A stretch of 13,003 nt of DNA from Chloroflexota bacterium (GTDB lineage Bacteria > Chloroflexota > Anaerolineae > Anaerolineales > UBA4823): the NCBI GenBank assembly GCA_023395675.1, contig JAEWYL010000323.1:1-13003 (forward strand), read 5' to 3'. Numbering within the stretch: the first letter of the stretch is position 1; each line of letters opens with the position of its first letter. The notes beneath the pieces are model-generated. The model saw nothing but the letters and a program-made list of their open reading frames with translations, had not been told where the DNA came from and did no database searches. A program made the translations under genes and the position numbers. Of this stretch, positions 1 to 6,812 are shown one piece after another.

Positions 1-98
1 GCGCGGGGCGCGGCGGCCTCTGGCGCTGGAAACCGGCGCGCAGGCTGCTGCAGTGGACCTACAACCGCGCTTTCGAGATTCTGTACCGGGGACGTTAA
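1..98 (+). CDS. C-terminal end of an upstream gene (partial, unidentified)
   Basis: An open frame enters from the left edge; the first complete codon is at position 3 and it stops with TAA at 96-98. The 31 visible residues are rich in Arg, Trp and Leu and end in LLQWTYNRAFEILYRGR, which looks like a real protein tail rather than random translation because of its mixed aromatic and aliphatic composition and G/C third positions. No domain can be recognised in so short a piece. The gene lies in the same direction as the glycosyltransferase at 406 but is separated from it by about 300 bases, so the two are probably not in one tight operon. Protein identity is unknown. Confidence 0.5.
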   Translation, partial: AGRGGLWRWKPARRLLQWTYNRAFEILYRGR

Positions 99-405
99 CC
101 TCTGCCTCTAATGAACTTTGACAATCAACCTCGGTGATAAGCGAAGGGAAACCCTATAGGTCGCCACAAGGAGTTAGACTGAAAAGAGACCTGAAGGCGA
201 CCTTTAGGGTTTTGGTTGCTGCCGGTTCTGGAATTCAAAGCGGATTAGGTCTTGGAAGCTACCGGTTCAGATACTCAGAACCCATGAGGGGCAGGGTGAA
301 CAACCCCGGTTGATCCAGGCGCTACCCTGATACAGGCGCGGCCGCCCAAACAACAAAGATCACCCTCGTCCCGATCTCACGGAACAGGTTTACTACACGG
401 ATCCT
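99..405. other. Gene-free stretch with several predicted hairpins
   Basis: No convincing coding frame crosses these 307 bases, and they are less GC-rich than the genes around them. The stretch holds a long imperfect inverted repeat (149-212, listed separately), a 5-bp hairpin GGTTC/GAACC (264-268 with 278-282), the small inverted repeat AACC-CC-GGTT (302-311), a CAGGGT/ACCCTG pair enclosing it (292-297 with 324-329), and a direct repeat of CAGGCGC at 316-322 and 333-339. A TTGACA string lies at 118-123, but no matching -10 box is found 16-18 bases downstream. No known riboswitch or housekeeping RNA class was recognised. Confidence 0.5.
149..212. repeat. Long inverted repeat, 17 positions with one mismatch
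   Basis: Bases 149-165 (AAACCCTATAGGTCGCC) pair with 196-212 (GGCGACCTTTAGGGTTT). Sixteen of 17 positions are Watson-Crick and the only mismatch is T157 against T204. The loop is 30 bases (166-195). Four T residues (210-213) end the right arm, but most of them lie inside the stem, so this is not a typical intrinsic terminator. It could be a structured RNA, a leader element of the gene at 406, a 3' end processing stem for the upstream gene, or the remnant of a small mobile element. The pairing is directly visible; the role is unknown. Confidence 0.75.
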
Positions 406-1836
406 ATGTCGAAAAAGAAAATCTTAATCAGCGCCGATCACGGCCTGGCAATCACTTATTTCCTCCAATCCGACCTTGTGCCGGCGCTGCTGGATGCGGG
501 GCTGGACGTGGTGGTGCTGGTGGATGACGGTCTGAAGGAGAAGATCGCCCAGACCTTCGGGCGCCCGGGCCTGACGGTGGAAGGGCTGCGGCTGCAGCAG
601 GCGCGGGATTATTTCCAGAAAGAGCGCAATTCGCTGCAGTGGTGGCTCGATTTCTACCGCCGCGCCGGGGCCTCGCGGCGCATGAATCTGGAGGCGGTGG
701 ACAGCTACGTGCGCTGGGTGGAGCACGAAGCCCCGCCCCGGCGCCGGGCCCTGCTGCCGCTCACCCGCCTGGCCCTGAACCTGCTGCGCGCCTCGCGCCC
801 CGCCCGCCGGGCCCTGGTGAACTCCCAGACCCGCTTCACGCCCGATTTCTACGAGGACCTGTTCGACCGCCACCAGCCCGACCTGCTGCTCTCCAGCACC
901 TCCGGCTGGCGCCTGGACCGCTACATCCTGCGGGCCGCGGCCCGGCGCGGCCTCCCCACCGCCGCCATCGTCCAGGGCTGGGACAACCCCAGCAGCTACA
1001 CCCTTCCGGGGGCCCCGGTGAGCCAGATCACCTGCTGGTCGGAGGTGCAGAAGCGGGAGCTGGTGGAAGGCTCCGATTGGGACCCGGAGCGCATCCACAT
1101 CGGCGGCATCCCCTCCTACGACGGCTACTTCCGCCGCGAGTGGGTAATGCCCCGGGAGGAGTATTTCCGCCTGCACGGGCTGGACCCGGAGCGCCGGCTG
1201 CTCTCTTACGCCTGCTCTTTTATCACCTACTCCCCCAATATCCAGAATATCGAGGCCCTGATCCGCCTGATGCAGGCCGGGCGGCTCTCCGCCCCCAGCC
1301 AGCTCCTGATCCGCCTGCACCCCAACCACTTCACCGACAACCCGCTCTTCGCCGGCGAGCGGGAGCAGGTGCGCAAGCTGGCGCGGGAGATCCCCCACGT
1401 GCACATGGTCGAGCCGCTGCCCCTGGGCGGGGACATGGGCTACTATTCGGGGGAGGATATGCCGGAGAAATCCTCGATGATGGCCCACTCCGACGTGTTC
1501 CTGACGGTCTATTCGACCATGGTGGTGGAGACCTCCATCCACGGCACGCCCATCGTGGCGGTGACGATCGACTCGCCCGGCGGCTGGCCCAACCGCTTCA
1601 CCCTGCCCCTGACCGAGATCGGCGGCTGGCCCACGCACTCGCGCTTCCGTGAATCGGGGGCCGGGCGGGTGGCCTCGAACGAGGAGGACCTCTGCCAGGC
1701 GATCAACACCTACCTGGAGACCCCGGACATTGACCGGGAGGCGCAGCAGGCCTTTATCCGCCGGGAATGCACCTACACCGACGGCAGCGCCGGGCGCCGC
1801 ACCGCCGAATGGGTGCTGCGCCGGGTTGGGGGCTAA
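406..1836 (+). CDS. GT-B-like glycosyltransferase-type protein of a surface-glycan locus
   Basis: A 476-residue soluble protein with no signal peptide or membrane segment. The N-terminus (KILISADHGLAITYFL) resembles the first strand and helix of a GT-B Rossmann domain. The second half carries GGIPSYDGYFR, then LIRLHPNH (around residues 302-308), then SDVFLTVYSTMVVETSIHGTPIVAV (from residue 362), the layout seen in UDP-sugar 2-epimerase/GT-B and CDP-glycerol glycerophosphotransferase-like C-terminal domains, where the last motif forms the nucleotide-binding pocket. I infer transfer of a sugar or sugar-phosphate to a surface glycan; donor and acceptor cannot be told. The ATG start has only a weak GGA upstream (399-401), so the start is less certain than the frame. 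It stands apart from the next gene by 146 bases. Confidence 0.7.
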   Translation: MSKKKILISADHGLAITYFLQSDLVPALLDAGLDVVVLVDDGLKEKIAQTFGRPGLTVEGLRLQQARDYFQKERNSLQWWLDFYRRAGASRRMNLEAVDSYVRWVEHEAPPRRRALLPLTRLALNLLRASRPARRALVNSQTRFTPDFYEDLFDRHQPDLLLSSTSGWRLDRYILRAAARRGLPTAAIVQGWDNPSSYTLPGAPVSQITCWSEVQKRELVEGSDWDPERIHIGGIPSYDGYFRREWVMPREEYFRLHGLDPERRLLSYACSFITYSPNIQNIEALIRLMQAGRLSAPSQLLIRLHPNHFTDNPLFAGEREQVRKLAREIPHVHMVEPLPLGGDMGYYSGEDMPEKSSMMAHSDVFLTVYSTMVVETSIHGTPIVAVTIDSPGGWPNRFTLPLTEIGGWPTHSRFRESGAGRVASNEEDLCQAINTYLETPDIDREAQQAFIRRECTYTDGSAGRRTAEWVLRRVGG

Positions 1837-1851
1837 CCAGGAGAAGCGCGG

Positions 1852-1895
1852 CGGGGATCGGAAATGTACCGCCGTGCCCGTACGGCCCCGTTTTT
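1852..1895 (+). terminator. Possible intrinsic terminator after the GT-B-like gene
   Basis: CGGGG (1852-1856) can pair with CCCCG (1886-1890), enclosing a second stem GCCGT (1871-1875) with ACGGC (1882-1886). The two stems compete for C1886. Five T residues follow directly at 1891-1895. Position just after the stop codon at 1836 and the T tract suit a terminator, but the stem is interrupted by 14 unpaired bases, so support is moderate to weak. Confidence 0.35.
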
Positions 1896-1982
1896 GGACG
1901 CGGCTCCGGCTGCATACGGCGACCGGAACCTTTCCCGCCTCCAAACGTGACCCATAATCACCTGACACTTGACTTTTAACCC

Positions 1983-3014
1983 ATGACCCTTACCCAACGC
2001 CTGGCCCTGGCGGCGCGCGTCCTCCTGGGCAGAACCCCAGCCGCGCAGGCGCGCCGCTCCGATATCCCCGCCATCACCCCGGAGGAGGTGGAGGAGGCGC
2101 GCCGCTTCTTCCCACGCGACAAATTTTTCATCTACGGGCACGCCCGCTCCGGCACCACCCTGCTCACGCGCCTGATCCGCCTGCACCCCGAGGTGCACTG
2201 CAACTACCAGGCGCACTTCTTCACCCGCCCGCCCCTGCTGCAGAGCCTGGTGGCGGACCCGGAGGTGGGCGCCTGGCTGGGCCGGCGCAGCAACCGCTGG
2301 AACCGGGGGAAAGACCTGTCCCCGCTGGTGCTGCGGGCCGCGGCCGATTTCATCCTGGAGCGCGAGGCCCTGCGGGAGGGCAAGCGCATCGTGGGCGATA
2401 AGAGCCCCAACAGCCTGCTGGACGGGGAGGCGGTGCGCCTGCTGCAGGCGGTCTACCCCGACGCGCGCCTGGTCTTCATCGTGCGCGACGGGCGCGACGC
2501 GGCCCTCTCGCACCGCTTCCAGGCCTTTATCGATTCCCCCCAGCACCTGGGCGCGGAGGACCTGCGCCTGCGGGAGGCCTTCTCCCAGGCCCCCGAGCCC
2601 TTCCTGCGGGGCGAGCGCTCGCTCTTCACCGAAAAGGGCGTCCGCCTCGCCGCCGAGAGCTGGCGGCGCAACGTGCAGGAGACCGGCGGCGAGGGCCGGG
2701 CGCGCTTCCCCGGGCAGTATATTTCCCTGCGCTACGAAGACCTGCTGGAGCGCCCCTACGAGCAGATCTGCCGCCTGTGGGAGTTCCTGGGGGCCGACCT
2801 GAGCCTGCCCGGGCTGGAGGAGCGCGTGGCGGCTGAGATGGGCCAGAACCCGGACGCGGCCTGGCAGCAGCAGAAAGCCGGAGACCTGGCCGCCCCGCTG
2901 CAGAAAAAGGGGCGCCAGGGGACCTGGCGCGAGATGTTCACCGCCCGCGACCGCCGGGTTTTCCTGGAACTGGCCGGCGAAACGCTGGACGCCTGGGGCT
3001 ACCCCCGCGAGTGA
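1983..3014 (+). CDS. PAPS-dependent sulfotransferase family protein
   Basis: A 343-residue protein of the sulfotransferase fold, expected to move sulfate from PAPS to a hydroxyl or amino group. The 5'-phosphosulfate loop is FFIYGHARSGTTLLTRLI (about residues 48-65). A GDKSP motif is at 138-142. The 3'-phosphate-binding segment is FIVRDGRDAALSHR (165-178), with the expected Arg168 and Ser176. A later LRYEDLLERP segment is typical of the family C-terminal half. There is no signal peptide or membrane helix, so it should act in the cytoplasm, where PAPS is. An in-frame TAA at 1977 makes ATG 1983 the earliest possible start, yet no Shine-Dalgarno is visible. The PAPS synthetase at 6813 could supply its donor. 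Acceptor is unknown; a glycan precursor is the contextual guess. Confidence 0.88.
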   Translation: MTLTQRLALAARVLLGRTPAAQARRSDIPAITPEEVEEARRFFPRDKFFIYGHARSGTTLLTRLIRLHPEVHCNYQAHFFTRPPLLQSLVADPEVGAWLGRRSNRWNRGKDLSPLVLRAAADFILEREALREGKRIVGDKSPNSLLDGEAVRLLQAVYPDARLVFIVRDGRDAALSHRFQAFIDSPQHLGAEDLRLREAFSQAPEPFLRGERSLFTEKGVRLAAESWRRNVQETGGEGRARFPGQYISLRYEDLLERPYEQICRLWEFLGADLSLPGLEERVAAEMGQNPDAAWQQQKAGDLAAPLQKKGRQGTWREMFTARDRRVFLELAGETLDAWGYPRE

Positions 3015-3021
3015 GCGGCCT

Positions 3022-4128
3022 GTGAGAATCCTCGTCGCCGGACTCGGCTCCATCGGCCGCCGCCACCTGCGCTGCCTGCTCGCCCTGCGCGAGGAGGCCG
3101 GGGAGGGGCTCGAAATCCGCCTCTTCCGCAGCCGGCGCAGCACCCTGCCGGACGAGGAGCTGGCCGGGCTGCCGGTGGAGACCGAGCTGGCCTCCGCCCT
3201 GGCCTGGAAGCCCGAGGCGGCGGTCATCGCCACCCCCACCGCCCTGCACCTGGACAGCGCCATCCCGGCGGCGGAGGCCGGCTGCCACCTGCTGCTGGAG
3301 AAGCCGGTCTCGAGCAGCCTGGAGCGCCTCCCCGAGCTGGAGGCGGCCCTGAGGCGCGGGGGCGGCCGGGTGCACGTGGGCTACCAGTTCCGCTTTCACC
3401 CCGGCCTGCGGCGGCTGCGCCGCCTGCTGCAGCGGGGCGCCATCGGACGGCCGCTGTCGGTGCGCGCCCACTGGGGCGAATGGCTGCCCGGCTGGCACCC
3501 CTGGGAGGACTACCGCCGGGGGTACAGCGCCCGCCCCGACCTGGGCGGCGGGGTGATCCTCACCCTCAGCCACCCGCTCGATTACCTGCGCTGGCTGTTC
3601 GGCGAGGTGGAGGCGCTCTGGGCTTTCGCCGGGCGTCTGAGCGACCTGGAGCTGGAGGTGGAGGACACGGCCGAGATCGGGCTGCGCTTTGCCGGCGGGA
3701 TGCTGGGCAGCCTGCACCTGGATTACGTCCAGCGCCCCCCCGCCCACCGCCTGGAGGTCATCGGCTCGCAGGGCGTGCTGCGCTGGGATAACGCCGGCGG
3801 CGCGGTGACCCTGGACTGCGCGCTGCCGGAGCTGCGAGAGCGGATTTTAGAGCTTTCAGAGGCTGAGGCCGGGGAAACGGGCCGTATGGCGGCGGGAGAG
3901 AGCCTGGTCTTCTACCCCCCCGAGGGTTTCGACCGGGACGAGCTTTTCCGGGCCCAGATGCGGCATTTTCTGGGGCTGGCGCAGGGCCGGGCTGCCCCGG
4001 TCTGCAGCCTGGAGGACGGCATACGGGCCCTGGAGCTGGCCCAGGCCGCGCTGCTCTCGCAGGCGGAGGGCCGGCTGGTCCACCCGCACGGCGGCCGCCC
4101 GGGGAACGGGCCGGCGTTTACTGGCTGA
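3022..4128 (+). CDS. Gfo/Idh/MocA family NAD(P)-dependent sugar oxidoreductase
   Basis: A 368-residue protein starting at GTG, 7 bases after the sulfotransferase stop, so the two are almost certainly co-transcribed. The N-terminal Rossmann fold shows GLGSIGRRH (GxGxxG at residues 7-12). The family's EKP motif is at 93-95 (LLEKPVS), where the lysine normally takes part in catalysis. The C-terminal alpha/beta domain contains GGGVILTLSHPLDYLRWLFG, with His184 and Asp187 in the usual catalytic HxxD arrangement. The family oxidises or reduces sugar hydroxyls, often on nucleotide sugars. Here it probably modifies a glycan building block that is then sulfated or transferred, but the substrate is not readable from sequence. 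Its end overlaps the converging gene by 11 bases. Confidence 0.88.
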   Translation: MRILVAGLGSIGRRHLRCLLALREEAGEGLEIRLFRSRRSTLPDEELAGLPVETELASALAWKPEAAVIATPTALHLDSAIPAAEAGCHLLLEKPVSSSLERLPELEAALRRGGGRVHVGYQFRFHPGLRRLRRLLQRGAIGRPLSVRAHWGEWLPGWHPWEDYRRGYSARPDLGGGVILTLSHPLDYLRWLFGEVEALWAFAGRLSDLELEVEDTAEIGLRFAGGMLGSLHLDYVQRPPAHRLEVIGSQGVLRWDNAGGAVTLDCALPELRERILELSEAEAGETGRMAAGESLVFYPPEGFDRDELFRAQMRHFLGLAQGRAAPVCSLEDGIRALELAQAALLSQAEGRLVHPHGGRPGNGPAFTG

Positions 4129-5761
4129 CCACCCGCTCCCAGCGGATATGGGGCGAGCCGGCGCGCAGCGAGTAGAGCATCTCGCTGCCCGCCCCGCCGG
4201 CGACGTAATTCTGCTCGATAAAGGGCATGGCTTCGGCGGTGTCGCCCCAGAGCTGGGCCACCACGTCCGGCTTGAGCTGGCCGATGGAGTAGGCGTAGTT
4301 CCATTTCATGTGGCCCGGACGGAACTTCTCCAGGTTGAACAGGCCCCCGGTCTCGTGAGCCTGCTCCCGGGCGATCACCGGGTCGCTCTTTCCGAGCAGG
4401 TCAATGGCGTAGCGGTCGGCGAAATAGGGTACGGCCCCGGCGGTCACCACCGCGATGCTGGCCTCGGGGGTGGTGATGCGCCGCAGGTCCAGGCCGATGC
4501 GGGTGTTCTCCCGGTTGCCCTGGATAAAGGAGGGCTGGCGGACCAGCGCCCACTGCTCCAGGGAGCGGTAGTTCTGGAAGAAATTAAAGTTGAACAGGCT
4601 CGCCAAAACGAACACCACCAGCCCGGCGCGGGTCAGGGCGAAACCCCGCCGGTCTTCCAGCCCGGCTTTCAACGCCAGGGCCTCCCGCACCAGTTCCAGG
4701 GCATAGACGAAGAGCAGGAAGAAGAGCGGCATGGAGATGGCGACGTAGCGGTTGGCGCCGCCCTTGTGCTCCCAGGCGTCGCCCCCGACGTAGATGCTGT
4801 AGGCGGCCTGCCCGAGGAAGACCAGGAGCAGCAGCCAGACCTCCCGCTCGCGGCGGAAGAGCAGCACGGTGAAGGGCAGGATGAAGAGGGGCCAGTTCAT
4901 CTCGGTGGCAAAACTGGCAAAGACGTACAGCCCGCGCGCCACCCGTTCCACCAGCGGGTAGCCGTACATTTTCAAATAGTAGGTATTGGGCAGAGGGTCG
5001 CCGAAGTAATACAGGCGGAAGAGAGTCTGCCCCGCCAGGAAGACGAACAGCAGCCCGGCGCCCCACAGCAGGTGCCGGCGGCGGTGCGGGCGGTCGGCGA
5101 GGAAGAGCAGCCCCAGGATCACCAGGTAGGGCACCGCCGCATCGGTGCGCACCAGGGTGGCGAACCCGAGCAGCCAGTAGGGCCAGGGCGAAAAGCGCCC
5201 CGCCTTCAGGTTTTTCAGCACCAGCCACAGGCTGAAGGTGAGGATCAGGGTCAGGAGGCTGACCTCCATGCCCAGCAGGGACCAGTTGTTCAGCGGGGTG
5301 TAAAACGCGGTCAGGACCACCGCCAGGAGGCCGAGCAGGGGTTTGCCCGTCAGCAGGTCTGAGATCTTTTTGAGAAAGATCAGGCTGACCAGGATAAAGA
5401 CCCCGCCGCTGATCTGCACCGGGAGGCTCATCTGGGAGGCCGGGAGGGGCAGCAGGTGAACCAGGGCCATGAACACCACCCAGAGCGGGTTGGTGAAGCC
5501 CTCCACCCGCGCGCCGCCCGGGTTCCACACCAGGCCGTAGCCTTCCGCCAGGTTGCGGGCGTAGCGCATCGAGATCATGGCGTCGTCGAAGAGCACGAAA
5601 TAGCGCTCGCCGTCCATGATAAAGCTGGTGCGGAAGATATACACGGCCGCGTAGGCCGCATACAGGGCCAGGAGCAGGGGCAGGGCCGCCTGCAGGACTG
5701 CGGGCAGCACCGCCTGGGAAAAACGGTAACGAGCGAGTTCGCGCGGGTTGGTTGCGTTCAT
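4118..5761 (-). CDS. Polytopic GT-C fold glycosyltransferase (lipid-linked sugar donor type)
   Basis: A 547-residue integral membrane protein with roughly ten or more hydrophobic segments, beginning near residue 20. The first extracytoplasmic loop carries LFDDAMISMRYARNLAEG followed by GLVWNPGGARVEGFTN. The paired Asp (59-60) is the expected catalytic and metal site of GT-C enzymes, and this loop resembles AftB-like arabinofuranosyltransferases and related uncharacterised families. The C-terminal part after the last helix is soluble (IAVVTAGAVPYFADRYAIDLLG). It probably transfers a sugar from a polyprenyl-phosphate donor on the outer face of the membrane. ATG at 5761 is chosen over an in-frame GTG at 5776 because the AGAAGG just upstream directly abuts the GTG; its distance to the ATG (15 bases) is also long. 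It is transcribed from its own promoter. Confidence 0.85.
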   Translation of the reverse strand: MNATNPRELARYRFSQAVLPAVLQAALPLLLALYAAYAAVYIFRTSFIMDGERYFVLFDDAMISMRYARNLAEGYGLVWNPGGARVEGFTNPLWVVFMALVHLLPLPASQMSLPVQISGGVFILVSLIFLKKISDLLTGKPLLGLLAVVLTAFYTPLNNWSLLGMEVSLLTLILTFSLWLVLKNLKAGRFSPWPYWLLGFATLVRTDAAVPYLVILGLLFLADRPHRRRHLLWGAGLLFVFLAGQTLFRLYYFGDPLPNTYYLKMYGYPLVERVARGLYVFASFATEMNWPLFILPFTVLLFRREREVWLLLLVFLGQAAYSIYVGGDAWEHKGGANRYVAISMPLFFLLFVYALELVREALALKAGLEDRRGFALTRAGLVVFVLASLFNFNFFQNYRSLEQWALVRQPSFIQGNRENTRIGLDLRRITTPEASIAVVTAGAVPYFADRYAIDLLGKSDPVIAREQAHETGGLFNLEKFRPGHMKWNYAYSIGQLKPDVVAQLWGDTAEAMPFIEQNYVAGGAGSEMLYSLRAGSPHIRWERVVSQ

Positions 5762-5825
5762 CGGCGCTTGCAGCACCCTTCTGATTGGGAATGAGGTCTC
5801 TTTCTACTGGAAAGACAGTTTCCGG

Positions 5826-5834
5826 ATTATAACA
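5826..5834 (-). promoter_or_regulatory. Extended -10 promoter element for the GT-C gene
   Basis: Read on the minus strand this is TGTTATAAT, a perfect TGnTATAAT extended -10 match. It ends about 65 bases upstream of the ATG at 5761, with transcription expected to start near 5819. No good -35 hexamer is seen at the usual distance, which extended -10 promoters tolerate. Confidence 0.55.
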
Positions 5835-5985
5835 GTAGATCATCCTGGAGCGGTAGCACCCGGACCCTCAATAGGGATTGAGAGCTGGGATATTGGTGTG
5901 TTTTTCGGCGCTGCGTTTCGCAAAAGGCACGAATCCCTCTTCGGACTGTCCATGGAGGCGCAGGGCGAACAACCATAGCACATTT

Positions 5986-6001
5986 TTCGGATCGATCCGA
6001 A
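5986..6001. promoter_or_regulatory. Perfect 16-base palindrome, operator candidate
   Basis: TTCGGATCGATCCGAA is a perfect palindrome centred about 27 bases before the ATG of the phosphatase gene and lying in the divergent intergenic region. A further TTCGGA half-site is at 5940-5945, and ACCAT (5972-5976) and ATGGT (6001-6005) form a looser outer dyad. As RNA it could also fold into a 6-bp hairpin with loop TCGA. A dimeric regulator site is the simplest reading, but no regulator gene is in the window. Confidence 0.45.
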
Positions 6002-6020
6002 TGGTATTTGAGGTAGTCTG

Positions 6021-6518
6021 ATGTTTCGACCGGTACAACTGCCTTCACAGGTTGAAGGCGAGCTCTTTTTACACAGCATGCCCGGACGCTTCGAGCCCCT
6101 GGAAGAGACCCTGGCGGCCATTCAGGGGCGCGGCATCCAGCGCGTGGTCTGCCTGACCCCGCTGGAGGAGGTCTGGCGCAAGTCCACCGCCTACGCCTGC
6201 CTGCTGGAGGCGGGGACGTTCTCCTGGCGGCAGAAGATGTTCCCGATCAAAGATTTCAACGTGCCCGAGGACCGGGAGGCTTACCTGGGGCTGGCCCGGG
6301 AGCTGGCCTCGGCCCTGCGCTCCGGCGAGCGCCTGCTGATCCACTGCGCCGGGGGCATCGGGCGCACCGGGACCCTGGCGGTGGTGATCCTGCTGGCCCT
6401 GGGCCTGGGCGAGCTGGAAGCCCTGCAGGCGGTCGAGATGGCAGGCTCGGGCCCCGAGAACGATAAGCAGCGGGCGCTGGTGACCTGGTGCGCCCGCAGG
6501 CTGCAGCAGCCGGGGTAG
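6021..6518 (+). CDS. Cys-X5-Arg protein phosphatase (dual-specificity/tyrosine phosphatase-like)
   Basis: A 165-residue cytoplasmic protein. The active-site loop is LLIHCAGGIGRTGTLA, giving nucleophile Cys109 and phosphate-binding Arg115 (HCX5RT), the hallmark of the PTP/DSP superfamily. An upstream Asp in IKDFNVPED (Asp78 or Asp84) is the likely general acid. Length matches small single-domain dual-specificity phosphatases. A GAGGT sequence 7 bases before the ATG supports the start. Substrate could be a phosphoprotein, phosphoinositide-like lipid or a small phosphorylated metabolite; position beside glycan genes suggests control of surface-polymer synthesis, but no partner tyrosine kinase is visible here. 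Confidence 0.85.
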   Translation: MFRPVQLPSQVEGELFLHSMPGRFEPLEETLAAIQGRGIQRVVCLTPLEEVWRKSTAYACLLEAGTFSWRQKMFPIKDFNVPEDREAYLGLARELASALRSGERLLIHCAGGIGRTGTLAVVILLALGLGELEALQAVEMAGSGPENDKQRALVTWCARRLQQPG

Positions 6519-6812
6519 CTTGATTTTCTGAAAGCGCTCAAAAGCAGTAAAAAAGGGTGTGATTTGGGTGTAAAATTATGCGTTCTCCTGCGTTATTAAC
6601 GAGGAGCCCTCTCAAGCACCGGAGCGCGCTGCGGGAAAGCCCGGCAGTCGCTGAGGCCGCCCCCAGGCGGGGCCCGCCCTCCCGGGTAAGAGCTGGCTGC
6701 ACGTGTGAACTCTGGATTACCGGGGGGCAGGCTTGAGCTACCCCAGCGCTGCAAGCGCGAGACAATGCAATGGAAAGAACCGGAAATACAATCAAATTAG
6801 GAGTGCTTCTCA
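6519..6812 (+). promoter_or_regulatory. Structured leader upstream of the PAPS synthetase gene
   Basis: This gene-free region of 294 bases starts A/T-rich (6519-6600) and becomes strongly GC-rich. Hairpins visible on the plus strand are CTCCT-g-CGTT/AACG-AGGAG with loop ATT (6585-6606); a competing GAGG/CCTC hairpin that reuses its right arm (6601-6611); CTGC-GGG/CCC-g-GCAG with loop AAAG, extendable by three outer pairs (6624-6651); and GCGCT/AGCGC with loop GCA (6746-6758). A TAAAAT at 6571-6576 could be a weak -10. An AGGAG at 6799-6803, 9 bases before the ATG, is the ribosome-binding site. The layout suggests cis-regulation, but I do not recognise a known riboswitch class. Confidence 0.45.

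Noticed and set aside
118..123. TTGACA as a -35 box for the GT-B-like gene
   Set aside because: No -10-like hexamer at 16-18 bases, and it lies almost 290 bases before the start codon.
99..405. Known RNA classes (tmRNA, RNase P, SRP RNA, 6S, common riboswitches) for the gene-free stretch
   Set aside because: None of the hallmark core sequences could be found by eye; only unnamed hairpins remain.
424..1968. Long minus-strand open frame (514 codons) opposite the GT-B-like gene
   Set aside because: A by-product of G/C-biased third codon positions in the plus-strand gene; low-complexity His/Gly/Val/Gln protein with no motif, while the plus frame has family motifs.
1833..3747. Long minus-strand open frames opposite the sulfotransferase and dehydrogenase genes
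   Set aside because: They mirror genes with clear PAPS-binding and Rossmann motifs; their translations are Ala/Gly/Gln/Arg-rich with no recognisable domain.
4148..5362. Plus-strand open frame of 404 codons opposite the GT-C gene
   Set aside because: Its translation is very rich in Gln, Glu, Gly and Val, the usual mirror of Leu-rich membrane protein codons; the minus strand shows a coherent polytopic protein.
5774..5776. GTG start for the GT-C gene, five codons upstream
   Set aside because: The AGAAGG directly abuts it, leaving no spacing; ATG at 5761 is preferred, though not proven.
6585..6760. SAM-I-type riboswitch before the PAPS synthetase, prompted by AGCCCGGCA
   Set aside because: Only this short string matches; the rest of the conserved core and the T-tracted terminator are missing.
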